NCBI GenBank assembly: GCA_949752745.1
Contig: OX457025.1
Span: 99,001,587 to 99,065,586 of the forward strand
Direction: 5' to 3'
From: Protula sp. h YS-2021
Lineage: Eukaryota > Annelida > Polychaeta > Sabellida > Serpulidae
Length of the DNA stretch: 64,000 nt
The notes under the pieces were generated by a model. That model made no database searches. It was not told the DNA's origin and was given only the letters and a program-made list of their open reading frames with translations. Shown here in pieces: positions 46,401 to 58,800 of this stretch (position 1 is the first letter of the stretch; each line of letters begins with the position of its first letter). A program made the position numbers and the translations under genes.

Positions 46401-49400
46401 CAAATAAAAAAAAAATAAATAAAAATGAATCTGTGACCTGATTAAGAGACGGCATGGGCTATCTGGGGAGTTTAAATGTTGCAGCGCCTGAAAATGGGCT
46501 TGTGTTGTGTTGTTTATCCACCGTCGATAATCGACGCCTTTCCAATGTCCAAGAACACATTTCTTGGCCCATCTTATTTGCAGCGAACATGAAGCTATTA
46601 TTAACCAGCTGCGAAATGTTGACATGAAGTCAACATGTCTTACCAAGTCACTTTTATTCTATGTTGACTCAAAATAAGTCAACATCTAATAATTTTTGAT
46701 AATTTCCAGGTACTTGTTCTCATGTTGTTGAAAACCCTCACTTAGTCTGATGACAATTGATCTAGCGACATTTGATCAATCGACAATTGAGGACCATGGG
46801 TTCTCTTACCTGTAACAGTTTTTGAGTGAGTGATCCTTATTCTTACAATTGTCGATGGATCAATTATCGCTAGGTCGGTTACCACTTGGTCAAATGTCGC
46901 TAGATCACTCGTCGCTAGATCAAGTGTGAGGATACCATTGTTGGCATTTGCCCGTTGTTGACACTTACCCGTTCGTGACATAGAGTAAGAAGTTGCGTCT
47001 GAACGAGCACCTTGAAAATCATCCACCGACATCTGGGTCTCTGGGGGATCTAAAATTATCAAATTAAAAGTATTTTGTTATCAGAGGCATGCGCGGATAC
47101 AAGATGAGCAGGGGGCACTCACGTACCAACTGATTACGATGTGCGTCCATGACTGTTTAAACCAACCCCAAACGTGGAATGCTACTTTTTAAGTAATATC
47201 AAATGTCGTTGATCTGAAATTACGGCATGCTTAGGGGCAGGAGGGGAAGGTCGCGAGAATTCTTGGTATCATATGCGTGTCCAAAATGAAAAGAAACGCG
47301 CAGAAAGAGGTGTAATCTTGAGCCCAGACGCGGTCTGCGCGGAGTGCCAATTTCGTCATGAAATGGGCTTCTTTTCATTCAGTACTCAACGTTTTCTACA
47401 AAATGGGGAATTATTTCGGAATCATGGGATAAAAAAGGACAATATTTCAAAATTAGCACTCTGCACGTGTGTGTCCCATCTCGACCCAGGCGTGCATTCT
47501 AAATGCAAAAACAAAAAAACCCGTTGATGCTATTTAATAACGAAATTTTAATAGGTTGCCTAAAAATTCCCAAATAAAAAAAAACAATAAATAAAAATGA
47601 ATCTGTGACCTGATTAAGAGACGGCATGGGCTATCTGGGGAGTTTAAATGTTGCAGCGCCTGAAAATGGGCTTGTGTTGTGTTGTTTATCCACCGTCGAT
47701 AATCGACGCCTTTCCAATGTCCAAGAACACATTTCTTGGCCCATCTTATTTGCAGCGAACATGAAGCTATTATTAACCAGCTGCGAAATGTTGACATGAA
47801 GTCAACATGTCTTACCAAGTCACTTTTATTCTATGTTGACTCAAAATAAGTCAACATCTGATAATTTTTGATAATTTCCAGGTACTTGTTCTCATGTTGT
47901 TGAAAACCCTCACTTAGTCTGATGACAATTGATCTAGCGACATTTGATCAATCGACAATTGAGGACCATGGGTTCACTTACCTGTAACAGTTTTTGAGTG
48001 AGTGATCCTTATTCTTACAATTTTCGATGGATCAATTATCGCTAGGTCGGTTGTCACGTGGTCAAATGTCGCTAGATCACATGTCGCTAGATCAAGTGTG
48101 AGGATATCATTGCTGGCATTTGTCCGTTGTTGACACTTACCCGTTCGTGACATAGAGTAAGAAGTTGCGTCTGAACGAGCACCTTGAAAATCATCCACCG
48201 ACATCTGGGTCTCTGGGGGATCTAAAATTATCAAATTAAAAGTATTTTGTTATCAGAGGCATGCGCGGATACAAGATGAGCAGGGGGCACTCACGTACCA
48301 ACTGATTACGATGTGCGTCCATTACTGTTTAAACCAACCCCAAACGTGGAATGCTACTTTTTAAGTAATATCAAATGTCGTTGATCTGAAATTACGGCAT
48401 GCTTAGGGGCAGGAGGGGAAGGTCGCAAGAATTCTTGGTATCATATGCGTGTCCAAAATGAAAAGAAACGCGCAGAAAGAGGTGTAATCTTGAGCCCAGA
48501 CGCGGTCTGCGCGGAGTGCCAATTTCGTCATGAAATGGGCTTCTTTTCATTCAGTACTCAACGTTTTCTACAAAATGGGGAATTATTTCGGAATCATGGG
48601 ATAAAAAAGGACAATATTTCAAAATTAGCACTCTGCACGTGTGTGTCCCATCTCGACCCAGGCGTGCATTCTAAATGCAAAAACAAAAAAAACCCGTTGA
48701 TGCTATTTAATAACGAAATTTAAATAGGTTGCCTAAAAATTCCCAAATAAAAAAAAACAATAAATAAAAATGAATCTGTGACCTGATTAAGAGACGGCAT
48801 GGGCTATCTGGGGAGTTTAAATGTTGCAGCGCCTGAAAATGGGCTTGTGTTGTGTTGTTTATCCACCGTCGATAATCGACGCCTTTCCAATGTCCAAGAA
48901 CACATTTCTTGGCCCATCTTATTTGCAGCGAACATGAAGCTATTATTAACCAGCTGCGAAATGTTGACATGAAGTCAACATGTCTTACCAAGTCACTTTT
49001 ATTCTATGTTGACTCAAAATAAGTCAACATCTGATAATTTTTGATAATTTCCAGGTACTTGTTCTCATGTTGTTGAAAACCCTCACTTAGTCTGATGACA
49101 ATTGATCTAGCGACATTTGATCAATCGACAATTGAGGACCATGGGTTCTCTTACCTGTAACAGTTTTTGAGTGAGTGATCCTTATTCTTACAATTTTCGA
49201 TGGATCAATTATCGCTAGGTCGGTTGTCACGTGGTCAAATGTCGCTAGATCACATGTCGCTAGATCAAGTGTGAGGATATCATTGCTGGCATTTGTCCGT
49301 TGTTGACACTTACCCGTTCGTGACATAGAGTAAGAAGTTGCGTCTGAACGAGCACCTTGAAAATCATCCACCGACATCTGGGTCTCTTGGGGATCTTAAA

Positions 49401-52400
49401 TTATCAAATTAAAAGTATTTTGTTATCAGAGGCATGCGCGGATACAAGATGAGCAGGGGGCACTCACGTACCAACTGATTACGATGTGCGTCCATGACTG
49501 TTTAAACCAACCCCAAACGTGGAATGCTACTTTTTAAGTAATATCAAATGTCGTTGATCTGAAATTACGGCATGCTTAGGGGCAGGAGGGGAAGGTCGCG
49601 AGAATTCTTGGTATCATATGCGTGTCCAAAATGAAAAGAAACGCGCAGAAAGAGGTGTAATCTTGAGCCCAGACGCGGTCTGCGCGGAGTGCCAATTTCG
49701 TCATGAAATGGGCTTCTTTTCATTCAGTACTCAACGTTTTCTACAAAATGGGGAATTATTTCGGAATCATGGGATAAAAAAGGACAATATTTCAAAATTA
49801 GCACTCTGCACGTGTGTGTCCCATCTCGACCCAGGCGAGCATTCTAAATGCAAAAACAAAAAAAAACCCGTTGATGCTATTTAATAACGAAATTTTAATA
49901 GGTTGCCTAAAAATTCCCAAATAAAAAAAAACAATAAATAAAAATGAATCTGTGACCTGATTAAGAGACGGCATGGGCTATCTGGGGAGTTTAAATGTTG
50001 CAGTGCCTGAAAATGGGCTTGTGTTGTGTTGTTTATCCACCGTCGATAATCGACGCCTTTCCAATGTCCAAGAACACATTTCTTGGCCCATCTTATTTGC
50101 AGCGAACATGAAGCTATTATTAACCAGCTGCGAAATGTTGACATGAAGTCAACATGTCTTACCAAGTCACTTTTATTCTATGTTGACTCAAAATAAGTCA
50201 ACATCTGATAATTTGTGATAATTTCCAGGTACTTGTTCTCATGTTGTTGAAAACCCTCACTTAGTCTGATGACAATTGATCTAGCGACATTTGATCAATC
50301 GACAATTGAGGACCATGGGTTCTCTTACCTGTAACAGTTTTTGAGTGAGTGATCCTTATTCTTACAATTTTCGATGGATCAATTATCGCTAGGTCGGTTG
50401 CCACTTGGTCAAATGTCGCTAGATCACATGTCGCTCGATCAAGTGTGAGGATATCATTGTTGGCATTTGCCCGTTGTTGACACTTACCCGTTCGTGACAT
50501 AGAGTAAGAAGTTGCGTCTGAACGAGCACCTTGAAAATCATCCACCGACATCTGGGTCTCTGGGGGATCTAAAATTATCAAATTAAAGGTATTTTGTTAT
50601 CAGAGGCATGCGCGGATACAAGATGAGCAGGGGGCACTCACGTACCAACTGATTACGATGTGCGTCCATGACTGTTTAAACCAACCCCAAACGTGGAATG
50701 CTACTTTTTAAGTAATATCAAATGTCGTTGATCTGAAATTACGGCATGCTTAGGGGCAGGAGGGGGAGGTCGCGAGAATTCTTGGTATCATATGCGTGTC
50801 CAAAATGAAAAGAAACGCGCAGAAAGAGGTGTAATCTTGAGCCCAGACGCGGTCTGCGCGGAGTGCCAATTTCGTCATGAAATGGGCTTCTTTTCATTCA
50901 GTACTCAACGTTTTCTACAAAATGGGGAATTATTTCGGAATCATGGGATAAAAAAGGACAATATTTCAAAATTAGCACTCTGCACGTGTGTGTCCCATCT
51001 CGACCCAGGCGTGCATTCTAAATGCAAAAACAAAAAAAACCCGTTGATGCTATTTAATAACGAAATTTTAATAGGTTGCCTAAAAATTCCCAAATAAAAA
51101 AAAACAATAAATAAAAATGAATCTGTGACCTGATTAAGAGACGGCATGGGCTATCTGGGGAGTTTAAATGTTGCAGCGCCTGAAAATGGGCTTGTGTTGT
51201 GTTGTTTATCCACCGTCGATAATCGACGCCTTTCCAATGTCCAAGAACACATTTCTTGGCCCATCTTATTTGCAGCGAACATGAAGCTATTATTAACCAG
51301 CTGCGAAATGTTGACATGAAGTCAACATGTCTTACCAAGTCACTTTTATTCTATGTTGACTCAAAATAAGTCAACATCTGATAATTTTTGATAATTTCCA
51401 GGTACTTGTTCTCATGTTGTTGAAAACCCTCACTTAGTCTGATGACAATTGATCTAGCGACATTTGATCAATCGACAATTGAGGACCATGGGTTCTCTTA
51501 CCTGTAACAGTTTTTGAGTGAGTGATCCTTATTCTTACAATTGTCGATGGATCAATTATCGCTAGGTCGATTGCCACTTGGTCAAATGTCGCTAGATCAA
51601 GTGTGAGGATACCATTGTTGGCATTTGCCCCTTGTTGACACTTACCCGTTCGTGACATAGAGTAAGAAGTTGCGTCTGAACGAGCACCTTGAAAATTATC
51701 CACCGACATCTGGGTCTCTGGGGGATCTAAAATTATCAAATTAAAAGTATTTTGTTATCAGAGGCATGCGCAGATACAAGATGAGCAGGGGGGGCACTCA
51801 CGTACCAACTGATTACCATGCGTGTCCATTACTGTTTAAACCAACCCCTAAACGTGGAATGCTACTTTTGAAATAATACCCCCTTTTTTAAACGCAGAGT
51901 GAAATTCCGAAATAAGCCAACCCTGTTTTTGTAGAAAACGCGGATTACTGAATAAAAACACCCCCACTCCTTTCCAAATAAAACTGTCTCGCACTACGTC
52001 AAATATGATTCCAAAAGCGGCGATGAAATGTTTACTTTTTTTTGCCCAAATTGTATATTTCACCTTCGAAAAGTTTCATTTCGAGTTTCATTTCAAACAT
52101 TTTTTGTACCCCACATTTTTTTATAATCTTAATTGGTACTTCATGTGAAAAATTTCTTCCTTTGAAATATTTAAATATATTATTTATTAAAAATAGTGCA
52201 ATTAAGTTTGTAATTTCTAACTATAAATTACACAGAATCACACCGAGAAGGTCTCCACCACATACATCATGCTGCATATTTTTATAAATATTGTTTCAAG
52301 ATTTCTTTGACAATACCAAGGGAAAACATCAGTTTCACAAATCGACACGATGCAGCCTGTTTTATCACTTTTTATCATCTTTAAAAATCGTACTAGGAGC

Positions 52401-52841
52401 CTTGAAACCACGAGTTAAAAGTTTTACGAGTTTCCTTCTTGCTTTTAAAAGAAGCATTTGAAACGTCGACAGCAATTTTTTTTTTTTTTTTGGCTTTATG
52501 TTTGCTGTTATATTTAAACAAGTGAAACATATTTTGTACACTCCGATCCGTGAACTTTCAGCTGTCATGGTTACTAATGATGCTCGGCATGTGCTCGCAT
52601 GCCAAACTAGTAATGAAACATTTTCCTACGGGGAGGTGTCACCAAAACATGTTTTCCTTTTTTAAACAGGAAAAGAAAAGCTTAAACAGTTTTCTCGCAG
52701 GTTTAAATGTGAAAAATTTTTCCTTACAACAATAGCGAAATCGTATCATTTTTATCGGACCTAAGTATAAAATATAAATTAGAAGGGAACCAGAAAGAAC
52801 AGCTTAAAACAGTTTTACTTTAAGCATGCTAAACTATTTAT

Positions 52842-52886
<45 letters not shown>

Positions 52887-55800
52887 AGAAAACTGGGTCA
52901 AATTGTAACAATACCTTGTTGACAACACAGAAATTTTAAAACAAATTTTTCATGGGTTGCAATTTGATAAAAAGACTTTACTACAAAAAAATAGTAACTC
53001 TAAACTCAAAAGTATTGCTAGTTGCTGGACAATGTCCAACCATGAGGAACAGAGACTCTTATTTTTAATTATTGTTAGCTAATTCAGAATATGCAAATAA
53101 CGTTAGCCAGTTTTCGATTTTTTCATCCATTAATATGCATAACCTAATATCAACAAGCAACATGTTCAAGAATCCGTACTAAATGTTTGCCAGCCGGCTT
53201 CAACATAGTGTGCTTTTTTTCACGTCTTTTTACGAAATTCTCCGTTCCTTCGGTTTAACTAGCCACATGACAATAACATGCAATATGATTGGACAATTAC
53301 TTAATACCGGCTACCTTTATAAAGTAGCTGACATTTCGGAAGGTGTAGGTATTTCAAGGAAGAGGTTATTGGGTGCTCTTTATTTTCATTCATGGCAAAA
53401 TTGTATACAGATAATATTATAAAAAAGATGGAAATCATATGACAAAAACACAACAGTCGAAAATGAATAAGAAGAACTTGAAAACCCCCTTTCCTTGAAG
53501 AAATAGTTGTTTTTATTTATAAACATAAAACAATTATTTTTTAAAGAAGAATTCCCCATTTCCGTTCGATCTTGAAAATAAATAAATGAACAAATAAACA
53601 TATAAACAAATAAATAAATAAGGAAAACTAAAAACCACGTGAAAAACAGTCCATGCAAGTCAAAGGAGGACTTAATAAAACTCTTGCCTTGTGAAGAGAC
53701 CTAAAACGGTAAACAGGCTTAAATTTATTTTTATTATTATTATAATTATTTTTATTATTATTACTATTAGTAGTATTCAGGAAAATAACTGATATAAATT
53801 AATGTTCTTGAACTATTGTTCAGCCTCAAAATATTAATCGCGAGACATTCTAGCCGATTTCTGGCAGGGTCATGTAACCCACACCCAAATAATGTGGTAG
53901 GTACAGTTGTGTCTGGTTTGACAACACTTTTTATGTTTTTTTTTGGGGGGGGGGGGGAGGACGGGTGGGGGTGGGTGTGATGGTGTGATTGGTTGATGTT
54001 GTTCCGACATATGAAAAAATAACATGACGTTTTCAGCGGGGCCCTGAAATCTCAACATTTTGCAATTCACAGTTCATTTTAGCGAGAATCTCCCGAATAT
54101 ACTTCCAAAACTGTAGAACACTATGCCCGATAAATCGCCATCTTTCGCTGCCCCTCCCACCCCAACCCCCTGGCGTCAACAGTAGGCGTATACACATTGT
54201 GGAACACTATGCCCGAGAAATTCTCATCCTCCACCCCATCCCCCTCCTTCCACCCCTGGTGTCAGCGGCAGGTGTATAAAGATACTTAAATGATTCAGGC
54301 TTCTTAAATCGCAACAGATTGAACATCTTGGAAGGATCTGTGCAAGTTCAGCTACAAACAGACGAAAATTCGAACGGAGCTCGGATCATTTTACTATTTC
54401 ATTTATTCTATTATCGCTCGAAAGTCAGCCCTTTGAAGGCCTTTAACGAACCTTTTTTCTTAATTGGCATATTAAGTGCAAAGCCTGGCTACTTGCCTCG
54501 TATGCTGGTGGCACCTTGACGACCCTCGACTTCTATGCGCTGCGAATAGCCGGGTCCATGCTCCCTTGATTTTGGATCTGTCTGATCAATATCACTCTGT
54601 CCGGTCTCGCCTTCCTTTCTCATTGGAGGAACATAGCACTGCTTTCGTCCAATCATCGGTTCATCTAAAAATAACCAAAAAGTGGTAATATCATTGATAT
54701 CTTTTGCTATGTAATATTACTTTTACGTGCCTTAATTCTAGCTATTTGTTATTTGGTCCATTTACATAACAATATTTTAACTGCAAACAAAACCCGAACT
54801 CGTGAACTGCGTGTGAAATTCGACTATCAGCAGCATGGAGCACTGTTTTCAAATTTATCAGTCAATTCTAACAAGCACTCCACTTCTGCAAGCATGCTAA
54901 CCGTGCACACTACTTGTCTAAGCACAAACTATGTAAGCACTCTGAGTAAAGCCGCACAGTGAAAGTGCTTATAGAGTAAAAGTGCAAAGTGAGAGTGCAT
55001 TGTAAAGGTGCAAAATCAGAGTGCTTATATGGTACAGTAAGGTGCAGTCAGGGTGTCAGACTGGTGCACTTTTACTATGCAAGCGCACTAACAGAGCATC
55101 CTAATTGTGTGTTAAGAAAGAATGAAGGACTGTGCGTTGTTCATGTGTGTGGTGCATGTGTGTGGTGCATGTGTGTGACGCATGTGTGTGGTGTATGTGT
55201 GTGTGTGATGCATGTATGTGGTACGTATGTGTGGTGCATGTGTCTTTTACATTTGTGGTTCATGTGTGTGGTGCGTGTGTGCCATACATGTGTATGGTGC
55301 ATGTGTGTGACGCATGTGTGTGGTGCATGTGTGTCTGTTGGGGAAACAGTTGGGGAACCGAGTGTCTGTGCTTCAAAAAGCTATTTCATATTTCAACTCA
55401 CACATAAGGCTGGTATCATCTTTCCATCATCACCCTATTCGCACATAACGTTGAATAATTTTTATTTTGATATTTTTCTTTGCTCAAAGCTTGCAATTGG
55501 AAGTTGAAACCACGTCTGTATCCCGACGTTATATAGACGTCGTGACAGCGACGATACACGGCAGAACGTTAGTAGTCTGGAATCGTCATCCTGGCAGCGA
55601 GTCATGCCACACCACTACAACAATATCCACACCCTTGGCTCTCCAGGTCTCACATAATGCGTGTGGCGTCGATTTCTATGAATACTTTTCAAAAGTAGGT
55701 CGAAAATAATGCGCGCTTTCAAAGTTCTCGTTTTGTAAGTCCTCGTGTGATGGTCTGTTTTCGATGTGACTTATCATGGCTACAGTTTGCAGTAAGCAAT

Positions 55801-58800
55801 AACAAAATGAGGATTTTTTGGTCCTACGTCATTATAACGTCGATGTGCCCGCGTCTTATCAACGTCGATTTTCCTACGTCTATCCAACGTCGAATTTCCA
55901 ACGTCTAACCAACGTCGATTTTCAACGCCTGTTCAACGTTGCCCAAAAGGAAATTGATTGGGTCTCGGAGAAGGTTATTGTGTTTTGGTTGAGACCAAAG
56001 CTGAACAACCTTGCCGCACAACTCTATTCAAAGTTGCGTGAAAGGTGTTTGTAAGACGCTGATTCACATAAAAGGTTCTTCCTTCAAAAGTGGTTTGGCT
56101 TCAGGAATTGTTCTTACCGAGAACTACATTAGCATTTTATTTTCTATTTGATTATTTTCTAAGCTTTGTATTATTTTATTTTATATCCTTGTGAAACTCT
56201 GTTTGTTTAAAAAAAAAAATAAATAACTACAAGATTGTTGTGTACGTAACTCACCGACACTTGTAGAAGGTGTTGGATTAGTAGGCGGGATTCTATGCGC
56301 GTCTGGATTGACACCGGAGTCTGGGGGTACATCACGTGGTTGCTCCATGCCGTCATTGGTGGCATCACCTCCGGCGTCCTGGGCGCGTGGAGGCCTTGAA
56401 GCACCACCAGGCCCGCCATTGCTGTGTCCTTGACCTCTTGACAAGGTACCTCGTGCTTTCCCTTTTTGACTGGTTCCTGCCCTGTTTTTTCCACTTCTCT
56501 CCTCATCTTGCCTCACTCGTTTATAGCGTTCTTTAGATGAGGCCTTGCTTTTCGTTTTTCTCCATTTCAAATAACAACAGAATATATTGAAGCATATCGA
56601 TAGGCAGAAAAGCAGGACACAAACGGCATAAACCATGGCGGATGCATGTACTCCATTCTTATTGGCTGAGAGTCATTGGTAATGACGTCACTGATGTTTT
56701 GGGCGCTGCCATTATATGTTATAGGTTCTGTGGACGGAGTTGTCGTGACTCGAGTTGTGGACTCACTGTGGTGGCTGGTTTGGCTGTTTTCCGGATAGGA
56801 TTTTCACGTATATAGTCCGCGTAGGCTAAAACACAAAAAATCATACGTTCTTATGTTCATGTTATCATAAAGTCAATATTGAACTTCATTCGAGCCCTTT
56901 AAGCTATTCGAGACCTCTCAGCTATTTGAGACGTTTCAACTATTCGGGGCTTTTCAGCTATTTCGGCCCTTTCAGTTATTCGGGTCCTTGCAGCTATTTG
57001 GAGCCTTTCAGCTCCCCATTCAACAGTTTAATCTGACAAACTTTACAGAAAATCCGTGACAATAAGTATATTACCATTTTGAACGTTTTTAAGACATGTT
57101 TTGTTTATAAAGTATAAGTTGTCACGACAACCACATTTCTGAGTGAGACAATACCTCTGCCTCCCCCCCCCCCCCCCCCCCCCACTGTTACAGTATTTTG
57201 AGTAATCTTGGGTCGTATGGTATAATTAGGGGTTGTGATGTCGTGTCGTTTCTGTTAGGTCGATGGGTGAGAAAAACACTCTGCAAAAACCGCCCATGGC
57301 CCCACAAATGTCCTCTTGTATTGTACAGGAAATAAATACTGCATTTTATTCTACGTATTCATTCTCCGAGAATGCTTGGAACTATTTTAGTTTTTTCTTT
57401 TTTTTTTTCTTTTTTTTGATAACCATTTTATTCTAGACTTTCTCGGAAAATAAATAATTACATCTTCTCTATCTCTTCTTCCGGGATGAGAATTCTCAAA
57501 TGTTTACAAAATAATCTGTTGTGCATTCTCAGAGATTTTACACAAATATATATCTATAGCAAGAACAAATGTTAGATATTATGCAAGATATTGTTTTCAT
57601 ATTTCTTTTGTACTTATAAAAAACAACAACGAGCACGTTTTGCTTAGACTTTTTTCGTCGCGGATTAGTGTTACGAGGAGAAATATGGCGACCAAAGCAC
57701 ATAGCTATGGCCAAGAAACCTCGTGGTTTTTGCCATGAAAAACAATTATTTATTTCCGCTAAGATACTTACTTTTAAGTTCAAACTTATGGTAGCACAGA
57801 GTAAAATACAGTGTAGATAAATATGTTTGAAAAACTGTGATTTACAGGTTTATTTTGTGGTGGTGATACTGTGGTTATACTGAGGTTGCGATTTTCTCGG
57901 AAATTTGAGAACCACTTTATTGTGTCCGTATTGAGAAACACTCTCAGGCATATTTGGTCATTTGCGCATCTAATTTGTATATTTTATTTTTTCCCCGAGA
58001 TACCAGAATAAAAGACGACCAAAGATAATCCATCATGTACCACATTGAACCAACTGGACCGATAAGACATTCGTACATTTGAGGCATTTGTACACATGAG
58101 GCACTCGTACACGTGAGGCATTCGTACACACGAGGCATTTGTACACATAAGGCACTCGTACACATGAGGCATTCGTACACGAGGCATTTATACACATGAA
58201 GCTTTTCGAGATTCTATAGCAGGAAGCTGGGACCTGTCATAATCCGGGGGGGGGGGATGAGGGTGGGGTGGGGTAAGGCGTTAACATCTTCTTTTTACCT
58301 GGGAGAAGCCATTTCGCAAAAAATTAAAAAATATAATTTTGAGGAGTTTCGATCTTTTCAATACCCCATTCTTTAATGGATAGACCAATTCAGGTTGAAG
58401 CCAAGTATGAAATCCAGTTATATTTCCACCCCTCCTGGTATCACATGTGTTACCATGCGTGTCCAAAAAAAGCGCAGTGGTGGGGAGGGGGGTTAGTTTC
58501 AAATTTCGTAAGAAAGGGGTGGGGCAATTTTCATCAAGTAATGTGCGCTTCCCAGACAGGGGGGTTATTTCAGAACTCCACTCCGCCTTTGGTTAAAAAG
58601 GGGTATTATTTCAAATTAGCACTTAACGCTAAGGGGTCGCTTAAAAAAATCATCGACAGGAATGGTAACCAGTTGGTACGTGAACGCCCCCTCCCCCCCC
58701 TCCCCCCCCCCCACCATCCGCCGGGAGTTCGGGAGTTTACAGAACCCTACAAGAATCTGTTTCGTGAGAAACAGTAGCCCAACTTACCCCCGCACACGGC

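Larger units (their letters stand above)
44885..51835 (-). repeat. Six tandem ~1172-bp units inside the receptor-like gene
   Basis: Landmark positions of the same sequence (ATGCGTGTCCAAAA) are 44963, 46101, 47273, 48445, 49618 and 50792, giving periods of 1138, 1172, 1172, 1173 and 1174. Units are almost identical except the leftmost. Each carries one 81-bp exon with its splice sites, a stretch of GATCTAGCGACA-type subrepeats, TGTTGACTT/AAGTCAACA palindromes, and a truncated copy of a terminal-inverted-repeat element. The plus-strand frames (MRVQNEKKRAERG...) belong to that element and are not believed to be genes. Confidence 0.95.

Noticed and set aside
44909..51097. Plus-strand frames starting MRVQNEKKRAERG in each tandem unit
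   Set aside because: They recur only because the unit is tandem, lie in a truncated transposon-like sequence, and have no domain or codon pattern.
45945..51830. A 26-base mini-exon (TCATGGACGCACATCG... before GTACGTGAG) in each unit
   Set aside because: Its phase does not fit the neighbouring exons and it coincides with the terminal inverted repeat of the MITE-like element.
55132..55507. Cys/Val-rich proteins in the CATGTGTGTGG tract
   Set aside because: Low-complexity repeat with several frames open at once and no splice context.
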